From: Chloroflexota bacterium
Lineage (GTDB): Bacteria; Chloroflexota; Anaerolineae; JAAEKA01
Length of the DNA stretch: 61,811 bases
NCBI GenBank assembly: GCA_029558955.1
Contig: JAKQCW010000250.1
Coordinates: forward strand, 1-61,811
Direction of reading: 5' to 3'
Part shown: one piece after another, positions 61,169 to 61,811 of the stretch
How the letters are laid out: the number at the start of each line of letters is the position of its first letter
How positions within the stretch are numbered: the first letter of the stretch is position 1
The notes under the pieces: generated by a model
What the model was told of the DNA's origin: nothing
Databases searched by the model: none
The model's input: the letters and a program-made list of their open reading frames with translations, nothing else
Made by a program: the position numbers and the translations under genes

Positions 61169-61297
61169 TCGTCGCCTTTCTCGGCGCCGGTGGGCTGGAT
61201 CCCGCAGCCATCAGCCAGCCGCTGCTGCGCCAGCGGGCCGCGGCCTGCGTGGTGGACGCGCCGTTCGAGGAAGGGACGTGACAGGGGTAGCTGTTCA
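61169..61297. repeat. 129-bp direct repeat, right copy (remnant of a YcaQ-type gene end)
   Basis: A diverged copy of 60109-60237. In the reading frame of the YcaQ gene it still reads FLGAGGLDPAAISQPLLRQR and ends at the matching stop, but nothing upstream of it is homologous. A gene fragment, not a gene. Confidence 0.85.
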
Positions 61298-61663
61298 CGG
61301 GACTCTTGACGGCTTTGGGGCCACGGAGTTCCGGCGCGTGCGGATGACGTCATCCACCTGTTGGAGCAGTTTCTTGAGACGAGGTTCTGTGCTCAGTTTG
61401 GCAGTTGGCGAGGGAGCGGAAGCTGTGGTAAGATGGCAGCGTCGAAGACCGCTAAACGGCTTTGAGGCTTACACAATCCGCATATCCACCTCCAGAAGGA
61501 CAAAAAGCGGAATTGAGGCGCAGCGGAATCAGACGACCGGCATTCCCGTGAATCACTAGTTAGCTGGCCCATCAGATGTTTGTCGAGTAATCAAGTGGGG
61601 ATACCAACTGCTGAAAAGAGCAATGACTTGCAAGCCAATATGTGCTAAACTCATCACACGCCT
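61298..61663. other. unassigned stretch before the partial gene
   Basis: About 366 bp with no supported gene. Open frames lack ribosome binding sites and show no recognisable domain. Composition shifts from GC-rich to AT-richer at about 61550. Confidence 0.4.
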
Positions 61664-61811
61664 ATGGATACAGTACAAACGCCAGTGGATATTGGCAAAG
61701 TAATTCAAAACGCAGTTGTTTTCGACTTCAAGAATTGGTCTGTGAGTCCGATGAATATTGATTCCCTACCCCAAACCATCAATCGTTTGTTCGACCTTCT
61801 CAAACAAAGAA
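61664..61811 (+). CDS. 5' end of an unidentified gene, cut by the window edge
   Basis: 49 codons visible from an ATG at 61664 (MDTVQTPVDIGKVIQNAVV start; later LPQTINRLFDLLKQ). AT-richer than the core genome, like higBA. No strong ribosome binding site was seen. Too short to assign. Confidence 0.45.
   Translation, partial: MDTVQTPVDIGKVIQNAVVFDFKNWSVSPMNIDSLPQTINRLFDLLKQR

Noticed and set aside
61060..61353. 97-aa minus-strand frame
   Set aside because: Partly antisense of the duplicated YcaQ gene end; only a short stretch looks protein-like, so it is at most a remnant.
61278..61559. 93-aa plus-strand frame after the right repeat copy
   Set aside because: Starts inside the duplicated segment, low-complexity basic tail, no ribosome binding site.

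Overview
The window is about 62 kb of very GC-rich chromosome. It has no rRNA, tRNA, phage or plasmid genes. The housekeeping genes (trmD, rplS, rnhB, yraN, miaA, a pyruvate dehydrogenase complex with single-chain E1, larB/larE/larC) sit among giant STAND-WD40 and CHAT-domain proteins, TPT/PT-rich lipoproteins, DUF58/transglutaminase genes and many intergenic repeat families. This mix suggests a filamentous or otherwise complex Chloroflexota (Caldilineae/Anaerolineae-like). That placement is inference from gene content, not a database match.

Layout. 1-330: 98-bp tandem repeats. 0.4-3.5 kb: a secreted glycosidase-like protein, a solute-binding protein and an M23 lipoprotein. 3.6-9.3 kb: lpdA, aceF and aceE on the minus strand, separated by inverted heptamer-repeat elements. 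9.5-15.3 kb: a DinB-like pair, then trmD, rplS, rnhB, yraN, a lipoprotein and miaA on the plus strand. 15.4-18.8 kb: larC, larE and larB (nickel-pincer cofactor synthesis; no larA in view).

19.1-37.8 kb is a minus-strand conflict-type island. From 5' to 3' it encodes a CHAT/degenerate-STAND/HEAT protein, a papain-like peptidase, a STAND-TM-WD40 protein (14 WD repeats), a secreted beta-rich protein, a CHAT-SIR2 fusion, a second STAND-TM-WD40 protein (14 WD repeats, overlapping the CHAT-SIR2 gene by 4 bp), an SH3b secreted protein and a glycosidase-like protein. A hairpin plus T-run closes it upstream of larB. Caspase-like (CHAT), papain-like and SIR2-like domains beside STAND sensors suggest an inducible defence or programmed-death system.

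37.9-56.3 kb: a class I isoprenoid-synthase-like enzyme with a small NHLP-type leader-like peptide; small membrane proteins; DUF58 and transglutaminase genes; a tyrosine-recombinase homologue without its nucleophile; a NarL-type histidine kinase; an APC permease-UspA fusion. Then comes a minus-strand set that looks like peptide modification: a PqqD/radical SAM/SPASM protein with a Cys-containing nonapeptide-repeat tail, a radical SAM homologue without the CxxxCxxC cluster motif, a membrane protein ending in a Cys-Ala-Cys tail, and a methyltransferase. 56.7-61.8 kb: a GH2 glycosidase, a YcaQ-like protein, an AT-richer higBA module between two copies of a 129-bp segment, a decayed stretch, and a gene cut by the window end.

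Four dispersed repeat families punctuate the window: nested-palindrome 98-mers; GGTCGGAGACC repeats, one pair lying in frame inside a gene; long hairpins and tandem arrays built on a CGGCTAAAGCCTCGACTCC core; and heptamer (GTTACGC/GCGTAAC) inverted arrays that supply the stop codons of several genes.
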